A DNA stretch of 7,857 bases, from positions 1 to 7,857 of the forward strand of contig PWUG01000094.1 of the NCBI GenBank assembly GCA_003562605.1. Direction: 5' to 3'. A program made the position numbers and the translations under genes. Origin of the DNA: Syntrophomonadaceae bacterium (GTDB lineage: Bacteria; Bacillota_D; Dethiobacteria; DTU022). Shown one piece after another: positions 6,357-7,857 of this stretch. Numbering within the stretch: the first letter of the stretch is position 1; each line of letters begins with the position of its first letter. The notes beneath the pieces are model-generated. The model was not told the origin of the DNA. It worked only from the letters and a program-made list of their open reading frames with translations, and searched no databases.

Positions 6357-6929
6357 GTGAGCTTAAAAGGAACCAAAACTGAGAAAAACATTTTAACAGC
6401 ATTTGCCGGGGAAGCTCAGGCACGGAACCGCTATACTTATTTTGCCAGCCAGGCCAAAAAAGACGGTTACGTGCAGATGTCGGCAATTTTTGAAGAGACC
6501 GCTAACCAGGAGAAAGAGCATGCTAAAAGGCTTTTCAAACTTCTTGAAGGCGGTGAAGTTGAAATTCAGGCCGCTTTTCCGGCTGGTGTTATCGCCAATA
6601 CTATCGATAACCTTAAAGCAGCAGCTGATGGTGAAAATTATGAATGGACCGAGATGTATCCCGGTTTTGCTGTTGTCGCCAGGGAAGAGGGTTTTAATGA
6701 TATTGCGGACATATTTGAATCGATTGCCGTGGCTGAGAAGCAGCATGAAAAACGCTACCTGGCCTTGATGGACAATATTAAAAATGGATCCGTGTTTAAA
6801 AAAGATAAACCTGTAAAGTGGTTTTGCCGCAACTGTGGTTATGTTGAAGAGGGCCTGGAAGCTCCGGAAGTATGTCCTTCCTGCGATCATAAGCAGGAAC
6901 ATTTCGAGACTATTTGTGAAAACTGGTAG
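6357..6929 (+). CDS. rbr: Rubrerythrin (diiron peroxidase with rubredoxin tail)
   Basis: A 190-residue cytoplasmic protein, matching the usual rubrerythrin length. It reduces hydrogen peroxide to water with electrons from NADH through rubredoxin-type carriers, a main oxidative-stress defence of anaerobes. The N-terminal ferritin-like four-helix domain (about 1-145) carries the diiron ligands: E19 in [11 protein letters not shown]52 and H55 in an EKEH motif, E93 and E96, and E127 and H130 in an EKQH motif. The C-terminal rubredoxin domain (about 152-190) has CRNC (157-160) and CPSC (173-176) for the Fe(Cys)4 centre. All ligands are present, so the enzyme should be active. A further Cys187 near the C-terminus is not a known ligand. 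The start is the GTG at 6357, chosen by ribosome-binding-site spacing and family N-terminus. The gene has its own candidate promoter with operator-like repeats and a strong terminator, so it is probably a single-gene unit. Confidence 0.97.
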   Translation: MSLKGTKTEKNILTAFAGEAQARNRYTYFASQAKKDGYVQMSAIFEETANQEKEHAKRLFKLLEGGEVEIQAAFPAGVIANTIDNLKAAADGENYEWTEMYPGFAVVAREEGFNDIADIFESIAVAEKQHEKRYLALMDNIKNGSVFKKDKPVKWFCRNCGYVEEGLEAPEVCPSCDHKQEHFETICENW

Positions 6930-6938
6930 CATAATAGC

Positions 6939-6971
6939 GGAACCCGGTAAAAAAACCGGGTTCCCTTTTTT
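6939..6971 (+). terminator. Rho-independent terminator after rubrerythrin
   Basis: GGAACCCGGT (6939-6948) and ACCGGGTTCC (6955-6964) form a perfect 10-bp stem with a loop of six A residues. One C and then six T residues (6966-6971) follow. The stem begins 9 nt after the stop codon. Only the rightward strand has the T-run directly after the stem; the A-rich sequence on the other side is weak. Confidence 0.93.
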
Positions 6972-6987
6972 AAGCGATTCATTACCC

Positions 6988-6994
6988 GGGAGGG
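6988..6994 (+). promoter_or_regulatory. Ribosome binding site for the FAH-family gene
   Basis: GGGAGGG ends 6 nt before the TTG at 7001 and supports it as the start over the in-frame ATG at 7019. It lies only 16 nt past the T-run of the rubrerythrin terminator, leaving no room for a promoter in between. Confidence 0.7.
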
Positions 6995-7000
6995 TTTTCT

Positions 7001-7777
7001 TTGAAGCTGGTTCGTTTTATGGATCATCAGGCTGTACGTTATGGAAAGCTAAAAAATGACATAGTCGTGGAAGTTAACGAACCGGGCCCGGATTGGTGTA
7101 GTGAACAATTCAGGGAAACCGGAAGGAGTTTTGGGCTTGCCGAAATCAGGTTGCTGTCTCCATGCCTGCCTTCAAAAATTATCTGCCTCGGTTTAAATTA
7201 TCGTTCTCATGCGGAAGAAATGAAATATGCCCTGCCGAAAAAACCAATTATTTTTATGAAGCCGTCCACTTCGGTCATAGGTACGGGAGAAGCAATAGTA
7301 TACCCGCCACAAAGCCGGCGAGTTGATTATGAAGCGGAGCTGGGTGTAGTAATTGGCCGGCGCACTTACCGGGTTGGGAATTCGGAAGCCCTTGATTATG
7401 TGTTTGGCTATACCTGTGCCAACGATGTTACCGCCCGCGACAAGCAGCCGAAGGAGGGACAGTGGACATATGCCAAGGGATTTGATACTTTTTGCCCTCT
7501 TGGCCCCGTTATAGAAACCGAAATAGGCAACCCCGAAGCTTTAAAAGTCAGGGGCTATTTAAACGACAGGCTGGTTCAGGAAGCACCGACTTCTGATCAC
7601 TACTTTACTGTGGCAGACATTATCGAATATGTTGCAGGATGCATGACTTTGCTGCCGGGAGATGTGATCATGACCGGAACTCCGGCAGGGATTGGCCCGC
7701 TCTTGCCAGGCGATCGTTTCGAAGTATTGATCGAAGGGATCGGTTCATTATATAATAGTGTAACCAAAGCGGAATAA
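7001..7777 (+). CDS. Fumarylacetoacetate hydrolase (FAH) family protein
   Basis: A 258-residue protein of the FAH superfamily, single-domain short form. These metal-dependent enzymes cleave or decarboxylate 2-oxo acids. Members include acylpyruvate hydrolases, oxaloacetate decarboxylases and the HpcE/HpaG-type isomerase-decarboxylases of aromatic breakdown. The N-terminal part (1-60) is the short cap typical of prokaryotic members, and the catalytic domain runs from about 62 to the end. Visible signatures are GLNYRSHAEEM with H70 (the probable catalytic His and nearby Glu), and metal ligands E111 and E113 in DYEAELG with D142 in NDVTARD. KGFDTFCPLGP at 159-169 and MTGTPAGIGPLLPGD from 224 are also present. 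The start TTG is set by GGGAGGG 6 nt upstream. No other aromatic-degradation gene is nearby, so the substrate is open; a housekeeping role such as oxaloacetate or acylpyruvate turnover is possible. It may be expressed by read-through of the rubrerythrin terminator or from a promoter inside that gene. Confidence 0.92.
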   Translation: MKLVRFMDHQAVRYGKLKNDIVVEVNEPGPDWCSEQFRETGRSFGLAEIRLLSPCLPSKIICLGLNYRSHAEEMKYALPKKPIIFMKPSTSVIGTGEAIVYPPQSRRVDYEAELGVVIGRRTYRVGNSEALDYVFGYTCANDVTARDKQPKEGQWTYAKGFDTFCPLGPVIETEIGNPEALKVRGYLNDRLVQEAPTSDHYFTVADIIEYVAGCMTLLPGDVIMTGTPAGIGPLLPGDRFEVLIEGIGSLYNSVTKAE

Positions 7778-7821
7778 AGGTTTATGGTTTATGGAATCGT
7801 TATTTTTAATGAAAAAGGGTG

Positions 7822-7850
7822 TTGTCATCAGCCGGTTCATAGTATATAAT
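7822..7850 (+). promoter_or_regulatory. Strong sigma-A promoter for the gene to the right of the window
   Basis: TTGTCA (7822-7827, five of six matches to TTGACA) and a perfect TATAAT (7845-7850) are separated by the ideal 17 bp. Transcription would start at the very right edge or just beyond it. The surrounding sequence (7778-7857) has no convincing gene: a 21-codon reading frame from 7784 and one from 7791 that runs off the edge both lack a good ribosome binding site. Confidence 0.7.
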
Positions 7851-7857
7851 ATATTAA

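Noticed and set aside
6393..6932. Long minus-strand open frame opposite rubrerythrin (179 codons), and similar long frames opposite comEC
   Set aside because: These are shadows of strongly supported genes. Their products show no family features, and no ribosome binding sites were seen.
7780..7795. Direct repeat TTTATGG-TTTATGG after the FAH gene
   Set aside because: Two 7-mers in an A+T-rich stretch, with no further copies and no associated structure.
7784..7857. Short reading frames at the right end (21 codons from 7784, and one from 7791 running off the edge)
   Set aside because: Neither has a convincing ribosome binding site or a recognisable protein, and both lie across the strong promoter at 7822-7850.

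Overview
The window looks like chromosomal DNA of an anaerobic, Gram-positive-type bacterium, most likely a member of Bacillota (Clostridia). The reasons are very strong GGAGG-type ribosome binding sites, frequent TTG/GTG starts, a full-length ComEC, a clostridial-style two-domain rubrerythrin, an ECF sigma factor paired with a single-pass membrane protein, and moderate G+C (estimated by eye). The assignment is inferred from gene style, not from a marker gene.

Layout. Positions 1-1098 hold the 3' part of a sodium:solute symporter (SSS family) gene whose beginning lies left of the window. After a 22-nt gap comes comEC (1121-3631), the DNA-uptake channel. A 118-nt gap leads to an ECF-type sigma factor (3750-4289, TTG start) and, 35 nt further on, its probable membrane-bound anti-sigma partner (4325-5089). 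These four genes all read rightward. ilvC (ketol-acid reductoisomerase, branched-chain amino acid synthesis) is on the minus strand (5104-6096), convergent with the anti-sigma gene; only 14 nt separate the two stop codons.

The 260-nt divergent region 6097-6356 is the richest non-coding part of the window. It has a sigma-A-like promoter facing rightward, overlaid by two tandem inverted-repeat boxes exactly 22 bp apart. The motif TATTTG is over-represented there, and a leader hairpin lies near the right edge. To the right is a rubrerythrin gene (6357-6929), ended by a textbook intrinsic terminator (6939-6971). It is followed closely by a fumarylacetoacetate hydrolase (FAH) family gene (7001-7777, TTG start). 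The last 80 nt carry no convincing gene but end with a near-perfect sigma-A promoter (7822-7850) that should drive whatever lies to the right.

No single pathway links these genes: the window joins transport, DNA uptake, envelope or stress signalling, amino-acid synthesis, oxidative-stress defence and a small-molecule hydrolase/decarboxylase. I see no mobile element, CRISPR array, tRNA or rRNA, and no clear new multi-gene system. The points most worth following are the unusual cofactor loop of the reductoisomerase, the repeat array in front of rubrerythrin, and the anti-sigma candidate, which has no zinc-finger motif.
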